In this document: piece by piece, positions 1 to 6,158 of the stretch
Layout of the letters: every line of letters begins with the position of its first letter
Position numbering within the stretch: position 1 is the stretch's first letter
Source: Bacteroidales bacterium UBA3856
GTDB taxonomy: Bacteria > Bacteroidota > Bacteroidia > Bacteroidales > UBA932
Direction: 5' to 3'
DNA length: 6,702 bases
NCBI GenBank assembly: GCA_002392525.1
Contig: DGHE01000150.1
Coordinates: forward strand, 5,714 to 12,415
Made by a program: the position numbers and the translations under genes
The notes under the pieces: model-generated
Databases searched by the model: none
Told to the model about the DNA's origin: nothing
The model's input: the letters and a program-made list of their open reading frames with translations, nothing else

Positions 1-1091
1 CCGCCCTTGTGGCCATACTGCTGGCCGCAGGTGGAAGGCTGGAAACCGGCCATCTGCTCCAGGACGCCGCAGCCATTGCCGTATGTGTCACCCACATTCT
101 CGGTAACGATAATCTGGGCGGGGACCCAGCCGTTTTCGCGGTTGAGGTTGGAGCCGAAGTCACTCTGGGTGGCCTGGCTGGCTCCGCCCAGTCCGCCGTA
201 CTTCTGATAAACCCAGAAGTTGCAAAGGGGAGCGAAGTCGGCCGATCCGGCACCGGAGTTGCGGTCAATGATAAGGAGGGTCTCAGGGTTGGCCGACTTG
301 GGGCCGATGAACTGGGCCAGGTACTTCACGAAGGTAGCAAAGCAGGTGCCGTCGCTAAACGGCTCTCCGTTGCCCATGGGCTCGTAGTCCAGGTCGTAGC
401 CGTCCAGACCGTACTTCTCAATCTCGTCCAGGATGGGCTTGGCGGCATAGATGACCCACTCGGGGTAGTTGCCGTTCTCGTCCACGGTCTTGTGGGCGGC
501 GGCATCGGCGGCACAGGCAGCCGAGCCGGCGTCACGGGCGGCCGATTCCAGCTCCTGCTCGGTCATCTTGCCGGAGATGACGCGGCCCATGTTGTCGTAC
601 TTGTACTTTTCGTAGGCCTTCATGAAGGAAGGAACCTCGGCCTCCATCACCCAGGAGTTGTTCTCCAGAAGACGGGTGATGCGGCAGCCCACGAGTTTCA
701 TGCCCTTCACCTGCTGGCAGGCCTTCATTTCCTGGTAGTCCAGGGAGCCGAACTTGGGAACGCCGCCCCAGAGGTTGATCACATCCACGGAGTCGGGGAT
801 ATCGGCAAAACGGAAGGCCATGGAGCCGTAGTCGGCGAAGAAGATATAGGAGATGCTGCGAGCGGCGATGCCGTCCTTGTCGAAGGCAGCCTTCTTCCAC
901 TCGCGCAGGTTCTGGTAGTAGGTCTCGTCACCAATGGCATTCACGGTACCGGTACCCTGGATATAGGTAGCCCAGGGTTCCACCGTATGAATGCCGGAGG
1001 TGCGCTCTACGGAGATGGGCTTCACGTCCTTGTTACAGGAAGAGAGAACCAGCGCGGCGCCCATCATCAGTATATAGATTGTCTTTTTCAT
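1..1091 (-). CDS. Family 18 glycoside hydrolase lipoprotein, probable endo-beta-N-acetylglucosaminidase (C-terminus cut by window edge)
   Basis: The visible 363 codons start with a lipoprotein signal peptide (MKKT, hydrophobic core, lipobox LSSC with Cys19 as the acylated residue), so the protein should be anchored in the outer membrane, probably facing outward. Residues 230-237 read DGYDLDYE, the GH18 signature DxxDxDxE on strand 4 of the TIM barrel; Glu237 is the predicted acid/base and Asp235 the residue that assists the substrate N-acetyl group. NFWVYQKY at 291-298 fits the strand-6 region, and the visible end (EQMAGFQPS, then GHKGG) looks like the last strand, so perhaps only a few dozen residues are missing. 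The family resembles the BT1044-type GH18 enzymes of Bacteroides that cleave the chitobiose core of N-glycans; chitin-like substrates remain possible. It starts 11 bases after the SusD stop, in the same operon. There is no clear Shine-Dalgarno. GH18 membership is secure; the exact substrate is inference. Confidence 0.88.
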   Translation of the reverse strand, partial: MKKTIYILMMGAALVLSSCNKDVKPISVERTSGIHTVEPWATYIQGTGTVNAIGDETYYQNLREWKKAAFDKDGIAARSISYIFFADYGSMAFRFADIPDSVDVINLWGGVPKFGSLDYQEMKACQQVKGMKLVGCRITRLLENNSWVMEAEVPSFMKAYEKYKYDNMGRVISGKMTEQELESAARDAGSAACAADAAAHKTVDENGNYPEWVIYAAKPILDEIEKYGLDGYDLDYEPMGNGEPFSDGTCFATFVKYLAQFIGPKSANPETLLIIDRNSGAGSADFAPLCNFWVYQKYGGLGGASQATQSDFGSNLNRENGWVPAQIIVTENVGDTYGNGCGVLEQMAGFQPSTCGQQYGHKG

Positions 1092-1098
1092 TGCTGTA
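1081..1098 (-). repeat. 18-base translation-start block, copy 2 (GH18 start)
   Basis: This copy is identical to the block at 2673-2690, but here it is not preceded by GGAGGA. The flanking bases differ on both sides, so the identity ends sharply at 18 bases. Confidence 0.85.
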
Positions 1099-1102
1099 AG
1101 GG

Positions 1103-2683
1103 TTACTTTTTATCCCACCAGAGCTGGGTGCCGCCGTTGTCGCCGGCGCCGCTCTTGGCTTCGCTGTCCAGAAGGGTAATGGCCTCGGTCACGGCCGCAT
1201 TGTTGGCCTGGAACTCGGAGGCAGGATAGATGAGACGACGAATCTGCTTGTCGGTGTCGATGGTACCGCCAGAGCTGTTGGTGAGCGTAGGAATCACCTT
1301 GGGGTAGCCGGTGCGGCGGAATTCGGCCCAGGCCTCCATTCCCTCAGGGAAACCGGCGATGTACTTCTGGGTGATAATCTGCTCCAGGTGACCTTCGAAG
1401 CTGCTCTGGCTGCTCCAGGCAACCGACACGTCGGTAAGGTTGGTGCTGTAGCTGTTGCCGGCCGTAACGGCATCGGTGAAGCTGCCCACACCGGTGGTGG
1501 TGCTCAGGTAGGAGCCCACGCCCACGCCTCTGAGCTCGAAGCTCTTCTTGATACCGGCCTCATAGAGCTGACCGGCAGCGGCATCGTTTCCTTCGCGGAG
1601 GGCATGCTCGGCGCGGAGGAAGAAGCTCTCGGCACCGCTCATCCACATAAGGGGATCGTTGTTGGTGCAGTTGATGCGGGACAGAAGGGAAGACTTGGCG
1701 TAGTCGTCGCTGATGACCGCTCCCATGCGTACGCCGTGATACTGGCCGTCGGAGCCGGTGGTGAAGTAAGCGCTGCGACGGGGGTCGTTGTAACTGTTCA
1801 TGTAAGTTACGATGGTGGCACCGGGTTTGGCATCACCGTCATTGAAGTTGTACTCAATGACATAGATGGGATATTCCCAGGCGCCGGAACCCGGATGCAG
1901 GGCGGCGTCCACCTCCAGGAAGCCTTCGGCGCAGGAAAGGGCCTTGGCAGCCTGAGCCTTGTACAGTTCCTCGTTGGCATAAGCTACGCGGAGAGCCAGG
2001 CGGAGACGGAGCGTGTTCGCAAACTGAATCCATTTTTCCACGTCGCCGTAGAAGACATTGTCGTAGTCGGCAAGGTAAGCGGAGACACCCTTTCCGAGGA
2101 GGTCTTCGAGAGCGGCGATTCCGCTATCCAGGTCTTCGAACATGGCGGCATACACTTCCTGCTGCTTGTCATAGGAAAGGTGGATGGCGCCGGTTCCCAG
2201 CTGGGTGTAGGGAATGGGGCCGTAGGCGTCGGTGACGCGATGCAGGGAAGCCACCTTGAGGATGTCGCCGAAAGCGGCATCGTAAGGGCTGGCCGCACGC
2301 AGGGCATTCAGCTGCGTCCAGGGAGCGATGGCACGGATGTAGGCATCCTCGAAGAGGGCCTTGGTCCAGCCATCGGCCACCAGATTGTACTCGTTGGTCT
2401 GGTGGAAACCGCTGTTGGAAGCGGCCTCGTAGTTGGAGAAAATGTTTCCGGTGAGGCCCTGGACTACCTGGTAGGAGGCAGAGCCGTACTCCTCCTCACC
2501 TCTCTGGTAGGAAGGAAGCACGTTGGCAATCATCTGGGCCACGTAGGAGCCGGTGCGAAGATTATCGTGCTCGAGCATCTCCTTGGTGGCCTGCTCGGGA
2601 TTGGTATTGCGGTCGGTGAAAGACTTGGTGCAGGACACCAGGCTCACCATCAGGATCAAAACAGGAAGGATGGTCTTTTTCAT
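1103..2683 (-). CDS. SusD/RagB-family outer-membrane glycan-binding lipoprotein
   Basis: This 526-residue protein is the surface lid partner of the SusC-like transporter and should bind the imported glycan. It begins MKKTILPVL and has lipobox LVSC (Cys18). Family landmarks in order are TDAYGPIPYTQ at 151-161, the helix KWIQFANTLRLRLALRV at 217-233, NDPRR at 299-303, the TPR-like helix FFLRAEHALR at 354-363, and the strongly typical ITQKYIAGFPEGMEAWAEFR at 437-456 followed by RTGYP. It ends in GGTQLWWDKK. These motifs and the length fit the SusD-like group of Pfam PF12741/PF12771 rather than classical starch SusD. An in-frame ATG at 2698 would add five residues (MEDTA), but the Shine-Dalgarno at 2691-2696 lies downstream of it and is 7 bases from the ATG at 2683, and the signal peptide starts properly there, so 2683 is preferred. 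Substrate cannot be read from the sequence; the adjacent GH18 gene suggests a GlcNAc-containing glycan. Confidence 0.95.
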   Translation of the reverse strand: MKKTILPVLILMVSLVSCTKSFTDRNTNPEQATKEMLEHDNLRTGSYVAQMIANVLPSYQRGEEEYGSASYQVVQGLTGNIFSNYEAASNSGFHQTNEYNLVADGWTKALFEDAYIRAIAPWTQLNALRAASPYDAAFGDILKVASLHRVTDAYGPIPYTQLGTGAIHLSYDKQQEVYAAMFEDLDSGIAALEDLLGKGVSAYLADYDNVFYGDVEKWIQFANTLRLRLALRVAYANEELYKAQAAKALSCAEGFLEVDAALHPGSGAWEYPIYVIEYNFNDGDAKPGATIVTYMNSYNDPRRSAYFTTGSDGQYHGVRMGAVISDDYAKSSLLSRINCTNNDPLMWMSGAESFFLRAEHALREGNDAAAGQLYEAGIKKSFELRGVGVGSYLSTTTGVGSFTDAVTAGNSYSTNLTDVSVAWSSQSSFEGHLEQIITQKYIAGFPEGMEAWAEFRRTGYPKVIPTLTNSSGGTIDTDKQIRRLIYPASEFQANNAAVTEAITLLDSEAKSGAGDNGGTQLWWDKK

Positions 2684-2690
2684 TGCTGTA
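2673..2690 (-). repeat. 18-base translation-start block, copy 1 (SusD start)
   Basis: The minus strand reads TACAGCAATGAAAAAGAC across the SusD start codon. The same 18 bases occur without a mismatch at the GH18 start (1081-1098). The block covers the 7 bases before the ATG and the first codons MKK plus two bases. Confidence 0.85.
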
Positions 2691-2696
2691 TCCTCC
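2691..2696 (-). promoter_or_regulatory. Shine-Dalgarno of the SusD-like gene, decides its start
   Basis: GGAGGA on the minus strand lies 7 bases before the ATG at 2683. It overlaps and follows the alternative ATG at 2698, which therefore cannot use it. A core this strong is uncommon in Bacteroidota, and neither the SusC nor the GH18 start in this operon has one. Confidence 0.7.
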
Positions 2697-2697
2697 A

Positions 2698-5600
2698 TTA
2701 TTTATTGTTCTTCTTACCGAACTTCACCTTCACGGAGAAGCCGATGTTACGGGTAGAGGGAGCCATGAACAGGTCGATTCCGGCGCCGTAGTTACCGGCG
2801 TTCGATACCTGCTCGGGGTCGAAGGGGGCCTTGCAGTAAAGGAGGGCCAGGTTGCGGCCCACCAGGGAGACGTTCAGGCTTTCGATCCACTTCACGGCCT
2901 TGCTCACAGGGATGTCGTATCCCAGGGAGAGCTCGGCCAGGCGGATGTTGGTCATGTCATAGACATAGTAGGCGCCCAAGGCGTCGGTGCCGGTAGGGCT
3001 GGCAATGGTCTGCCAGTAGTCCTGGCCGCTCACCTGGTAGTAGTTGCGGGCGTTGCCAAAGATGTCGGCGGGGGCAAAGTTGAAGCCCTCTTCGCGGCCC
3101 TGGAGGGTCTTTTCGGTGACGCCGAAGCCATCCATGGCAGCCTCGGTGAGGGAAACGCCCACACCGCCCTTGCGCATGGTGAACATGAAGGCCAGGTTCA
3201 GGCCCTTCCAGCTAAACTGGTTGCGCCAGGAACCCGTCCAGTCGGGGTTCACGTTGCCGGCATACCACATGGTGTCGGGCGTGCCGTCGTTGGGGGCCTT
3301 GTACATGACGCCGCCCTTGTCGGAAGGCGTTACGTACGGGGTGCCATCGGCATTGGTGGCCAGGCCGGAGACGTACATTTCGCCCACGGGACGGCCTTCG
3401 ATGAGCCACATGGTGGCGGCGGAGGTTCCGCCCACGTTCTCGCGGGTGCTCACGTAATGCTCGCTGCCCATGGTGTAGTCCAGCATCTTCACCACCTTGT
3501 TGGTGTTCTTGGTCCAGATGAGGTTGGTGGTCCAGTTGAAGTCCTTGAAGAAGTCCTTGGAGAACTGGGCGGAGAGCTCAACACCGGAGTTGTCCACCTG
3601 GCCGGCATTCACGTAGAACACGCTGGAGCCGCTGATGGAGGTGTTGGTGGGAGTGAAGACCTGGTTGTAGGTGGAGGAGTGGTAGTAGGTTCCGGCCAGC
3701 TGGACCAGGCCCTTGAACAGGCGCACATCGGCACCCACTTCCCAGGAGCGCGTGCGCTCGGGCTGGAAGTCGGGGGCGGGGAACCAGGTATTCAGGTTGG
3801 GGATACCGCCTACCACGGCGTAGGTTTCGTTGAGGATGAAGCGGTTGACAGGGTTACCTACCTCGGCGTACGAAGCACGCACCTTGGCATAGGGGATGAT
3901 GTCGGACTTTTTCTCCAGCATCTCGGTGATGAGCCAGGAGGCACCTACGGAAGGATAGAAGAAGGGCTTCACCTTACCGTCCGATGCCATCTGGGAAGAC
4001 CAGTCCTCGCGGGCGGTCGCTTCCAGGAAAAGGAAGTTCTTGTAACCTACGTTGAGGGTGCCGAAAACGGACTGCGTCTGGTCGCGGAAGGTGTCCTTGG
4101 ACTGGGCCTTCCCGGTTTCCATGTTGGTGAAAGTGAACAGGTTGGCTACGCCCAGCAGGTCACCGCCCAGAGTGGTTCCGCGGTAGAAGTAGTCTTCGAT
4201 GGAAGCGCCAAGGGTAGCATTCAGGGACACCAGGGCGTTTTCGCCAAAGTTCTTGTGGAAGTTCACAAGTACATCACCGTAAGTCTGGGTGGTCTTCTGG
4301 TCGCTGTACTTGTAGCGGCCGTACTTGCCGGCGAACAGACCGTTGGAGGAAGCATGGTGCTTTTCCTCGGCGATGGTGCCGTTATGGTCGGTACGCACGC
4401 GGGCCTGGACGTCCAGCCAGTCGGTCACGTCATAGGAAACGGAACCGCCCAGGATGAAACGGTTCTTCTGGGCCGTGAACATGTTGCGGTTGATGGTCCA
4501 GAAGGGGTTCTGCATGGACAGCTGGTTGGTGTTCCAGTACTGGACCGGGAAGTTACGGGCTGCATCGTAGCGCTCGTAAACGGTATAGGCATACAGGTTG
4601 TCGCTGGGGCTCATGAGGTAGAGCGGCACCAGCGGGTTGTGGTACAGGCCGCCGGAGAGCATGTTCTGCTCGTTCACACGCACGAACATACCCAGCACGC
4701 TCATGTGCAGCTTATTGTTCAGGTAGTCGGCCGTGTGGCGGAAGGTAGCGTTGAAGCGGTTGTAGTTGTTGTTGGGAACAATGCCGCGGGCGTCGGAATA
4801 ACCAGCGCTCAGGTAGGTGGAGGAGTGCTCCTTGCCGGCCGATACGCTCACGGAATGGGCAGAGTTGTAGCCGGTCTGGAAGAAATCACGGATGTTCCAG
4901 GTGGGAGCAGACTCCAGTTTGGAGCCCCAGGAAGCGTAAGCGCCGGCCTTGGCGCCGTAGCTGGTCTGGCGGGCCGGAAGCATCAGCGGGGAGGAGAAGG
5001 TTGTGTTGTTGGAATAACTCACATGGAAGCCTTCCTCACCGGTACGGGAGGTGAGCATGAGGATACCGTTGGCAGCCTTGTAACCGTAGAGGGCGGCGGC
5101 CGATGCACCTACGAGGGCGCTCATATCGGCAATGTCCTCGGAGTTGAGCATGGACATACCGTCACCGGAAAGGCCGGAACCGGAATAGATGCTCCAGGAG
5201 TCTCCGGGCTTGGTGGTGCTAAGAGTGGGAAGCGGAATGCCGTCCAGTACATACAGGGCGTTGTTGTTGCCGCTGATGGACTTGGCACCGCGCATGACCA
5301 CCTTGGTCTCGGAACCGGCGCCGGCGGCTGTTTCATTGATCTGCACGCCGGCGATCTTGCCGGAGAGGGAGTTCACCAGGTTGGCTTCGCGGGTGACGAA
5401 GACTTTCTCGTCCAGTTTCTGGACATTGTAGGTAACGGCTTTTTCCGCGCGCTTGATACCGAGGGCGGTTACTACCACGCCTTCAAGGACGGTGGCGTCC
5501 TCGGTCAAAGTGACATTGATTACCGTGCGTCCCTCGATGTCAATGAGCTGGTCCACCATTCCAATATAGGAATAGCGGAGCTGTTTGGCATCCTCGGGAA

Positions 5601-5811
5601 CGGTCAGTGAGTAGTTTCCGCTGACGTCAGTAATGGTACCGATGGTACTCTGGCCTTCAACGACTACACCTGCCCCGATGAGCGGTTCATTGTTCTGATC
5701 CACCACCGTACCGGTAATGATACGGCTGCCGCTCTGGCCAAAAACCAGTGCCGAGAAGCAGAACAAAGATGCAACCACGAGGCAAACCTTACGTAAGCTG
5801 TTGTTACACAT
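2698..5811 (-). CDS. SusC/RagA-family TonB-dependent outer-membrane transporter
   Basis: This 1037-residue protein is a complete SusC-like porin that imports oligosaccharides with TonB/ExbBD energy. A Sec signal peptide covers about residues 1-25 (core LVVASLFCFSALVFG). Residues 31-104 are a carboxypeptidase-regulatory-like beta-sandwich (ITGTVVD, then GTITDVSGNYSL). EGVVVTA at 110-116 is the likely TonB box. The plug domain follows to about 258 and carries the SusC signatures ALYVLDGIPL (185-194), NSEDIADM (223-230) and GASAAALYGYKAANG (235-249). The rest is a 22-strand-type barrel ending SVKVKF, with an extra basic tail GKKNNK. There is no N-terminal STN domain, so signalling to an anti-sigma factor is not expected. 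It is first in the operon, its promoter is about 60 bases upstream, and its stop is 14 bases before the SusD start. Leu and Ser codon choice is very restricted (TTA once at codon 6, TCA once at codon 68). Confidence 0.97.
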   Translation of the reverse strand: MCNNSLRKVCLVVASLFCFSALVFGQSGSRIITGTVVDQNNEPLIGAGVVVEGQSTIGTITDVSGNYSLTVPEDAKQLRYSYIGMVDQLIDIEGRTVINVTLTEDATVLEGVVVTALGIKRAEKAVTYNVQKLDEKVFVTREANLVNSLSGKIAGVQINETAAGAGSETKVVMRGAKSISGNNNALYVLDGIPLPTLSTTKPGDSWSIYSGSGLSGDGMSMLNSEDIADMSALVGASAAALYGYKAANGILMLTSRTGEEGFHVSYSNNTTFSSPLMLPARQTSYGAKAGAYASWGSKLESAPTWNIRDFFQTGYNSAHSVSVSAGKEHSSTYLSAGYSDARGIVPNNNYNRFNATFRHTADYLNNKLHMSVLGMFVRVNEQNMLSGGLYHNPLVPLYLMSPSDNLYAYTVYERYDAARNFPVQYWNTNQLSMQNPFWTINRNMFTAQKNRFILGGSVSYDVTDWLDVQARVRTDHNGTIAEEKHHASSNGLFAGKYGRYKYSDQKTTQTYGDVLVNFHKNFGENALVSLNATLGASIEDYFYRGTTLGGDLLGVANLFTFTNMETGKAQSKDTFRDQTQSVFGTLNVGYKNFLFLEATAREDWSSQMASDGKVKPFFYPSVGASWLITEMLEKKSDIIPYAKVRASYAEVGNPVNRFILNETYAVVGGIPNLNTWFPAPDFQPERTRSWEVGADVRLFKGLVQLAGTYYHSSTYNQVFTPTNTSISGSSVFYVNAGQVDNSGVELSAQFSKDFFKDFNWTTNLIWTKNTNKVVKMLDYTMGSEHYVSTRENVGGTSAATMWLIEGRPVGEMYVSGLATNADGTPYVTPSDKGGVMYKAPNDGTPDTMWYAGNVNPDWTGSWRNQFSWKGLNLAFMFTMRKGGVGVSLTEAAMDGFGVTEKTLQGREEGFNFAPADIFGNARNYYQVSGQDYWQTIASPTGTDALGAYYVYDMTNIRLAELSLGYDIPVSKAVKWIESLNVSLVGRNLALLYCKAPFDPEQVSNAGNYGAGIDLFMAPSTRNIGFSVKVKFGKKNNK

Positions 5812-5843
5812 TGGATAAATGATTGGTTAATATAAAAGTGTTT

Positions 5844-5862
5844 CGGTTTAGCATTATAACCG
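5844..5862 (-). other. Possible hairpin at the 5' end of the operon mRNA
   Basis: CGGTT (5844-5848) pairs with AACCG (5858-5862), and allowing one bulged base two more pairs can form around a GCAT loop. If transcription starts near 5861, this hairpin would lie at the extreme 5' end of the leader, where such structures can protect mRNA. The stem is short and the start point is predicted, so this is tentative. Confidence 0.3.
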
Positions 5863-5867
5863 GGGCG

Positions 5868-5899
5868 CAAAGATAGTATTTAATTTTCAAATGCAAAAA
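5868..5899 (-). promoter_or_regulatory. Bacteroidota-type promoter of the SusC-SusD-GH18 operon
   Basis: Read on the minus strand, TTTTTG (5899-5894) is followed after 18 bases by TATCTTTG (5875-5868), matching the primary sigma factor consensus of Bacteroidota (TTG near -33, TAnnTTTG near -7). Transcription would start near 5861, leaving a leader of about 50 bases before the SusC ATG. The DNA just upstream (5901-5950) is extremely AT-rich and could act as an UP-like element. The start itself is not shown by the sequence. Confidence 0.75.
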
Positions 5900-5900
5900 C

Positions 5901-5950
5901 ATTTTAGCAATTATTATTTATTATTATTATACACTAATAATGCAATAATT
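5901..5950. promoter_or_regulatory. AT-rich block with nested dyads upstream of the operon promoter
   Basis: This stretch is almost entirely A and T, with a run of TTATTA units (5911-5930). TTATTA (5924-5929) and TAATAA (5935-5940) form an inner dyad around TACAC, and AATTATT (5909-5915) with AATAATT (5944-5950) forms an outer one. It sits directly upstream of the -33 element of the SusC promoter, so an UP-like or bent-DNA role is plausible. Low complexity alone could produce these dyads. Confidence 0.3.
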
Positions 5951-5991
5951 CATAATTAGAACCAGGGAATAAATTATCAATCAACACGTAC

Positions 5992-6005
5992 AAACTGTAC
6001 AGTTT
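5992..6005. promoter_or_regulatory. Perfect 14-base palindrome, candidate operator
   Basis: AAACTGTACAGTTT equals its own reverse complement. It lies about 93 bases upstream of the -33 element of the operon promoter and about 117 bases upstream of the -33 element of the Dus promoter. The position would suit an activator or repressor of the uptake operon. No regulator is encoded in the window and I do not recognise the motif as a known site, so a regulatory role is inference. Confidence 0.4.
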
Positions 6006-6040
6006 ACCACGAAATCTCGTCCGCAAAAATCCCAAAAATG

Positions 6041-6067
6041 AAAAAAGCCCTGCTAAAACAGCAGGGC
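6041..6067 (-). terminator. Rho-independent terminator on the minus strand, with no obvious gene upstream
   Basis: The arms 6047-6054 and 6060-6067 form a perfect 8-base-pair stem (GCCCTGCT with AGCAGGGC) around a 5-base loop. On the minus strand the stem is followed directly by six T residues (6046-6041). On the plus strand there is no T tract after it, so it works in one direction only. It points toward the SusC gene, yet the DNA that would feed it is the Dus leader and the antisense strand of Dus. It could end antisense transcription out of Dus or close a small RNA. Confidence 0.75.
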
Positions 6068-6122
6068 CTCTCAATAGAGCTATCTTCAGGAAAAACTAAG
6101 CATAATTCCCGGCAAATCCTGC

Positions 6123-6154
6123 TTTTGTTCGTAAGTGAAAAAGCACTACCTTTG
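6123..6154 (+). promoter_or_regulatory. Bacteroidota-type promoter of the Dus gene
   Basis: TTTTG (6123-6127) is followed after 19 bases by TACCTTTG (6147-6154), an essentially perfect match to the Bacteroidota promoter consensus. The Dus ATG begins at 6159, so the expected start point falls on or within a base or two of the start codon. There is no room for a Shine-Dalgarno. Confidence 0.78.
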
Positions 6155-6158
6155 CGCC

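Larger units (their letters stand above)
5812..6158. other. Divergent intergenic region between the uptake operon and Dus
   Basis: This is the only stretch over 300 bases without a gene. It holds both promoters, the minus-strand terminator, the 14-base palindrome and the AT-rich dyad listed separately. It shows no tRNA-like cloverleaf, no insertion-sequence end, no CRISPR-like repeat and no convincing small gene. It is much richer in A and T than the coding DNA on either side. Positions 5951-5991 and 6068-6122 hold nothing further that I can support. Confidence 0.7.

Noticed and set aside
2684..2698. Longer SusD start at 2698
   Set aside because: The Shine-Dalgarno lies downstream of it, and the lipoprotein signal peptide begins naturally at the ATG at 2683.
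9..2791. Long plus-strand open frames opposite GH18 (9-1229) and SusD (1388-2791)
   Set aside because: Same codon-bias shadow effect; no recognisable domains and each runs past the borders of the real genes.
2683..5610. Open frame of 975 codons on the plus strand opposite SusC
   Set aside because: It is in register with SusC codons and open only because SusC avoids TTA, CTA and TCA. Its protein is Gly/Val/His-rich with no recognisable domain, while SusC is unmistakable.
5992..6005. Palindrome as a LexA (SOS) box
   Set aside because: It contains CTGTACAG, but the enterobacterial LexA site has CTGT and ACAG separated by eight bases, and neither flanking gene is a DNA-damage gene.
5812..6158. 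Search for a tRNA gene, CRISPR array, attachment site or insertion-sequence end in the intergenic region
   Set aside because: No cloverleaf, no regularly spaced repeats, and no terminal inverted repeats with target duplications were seen; the only strong structures are the terminator and the short palindrome.
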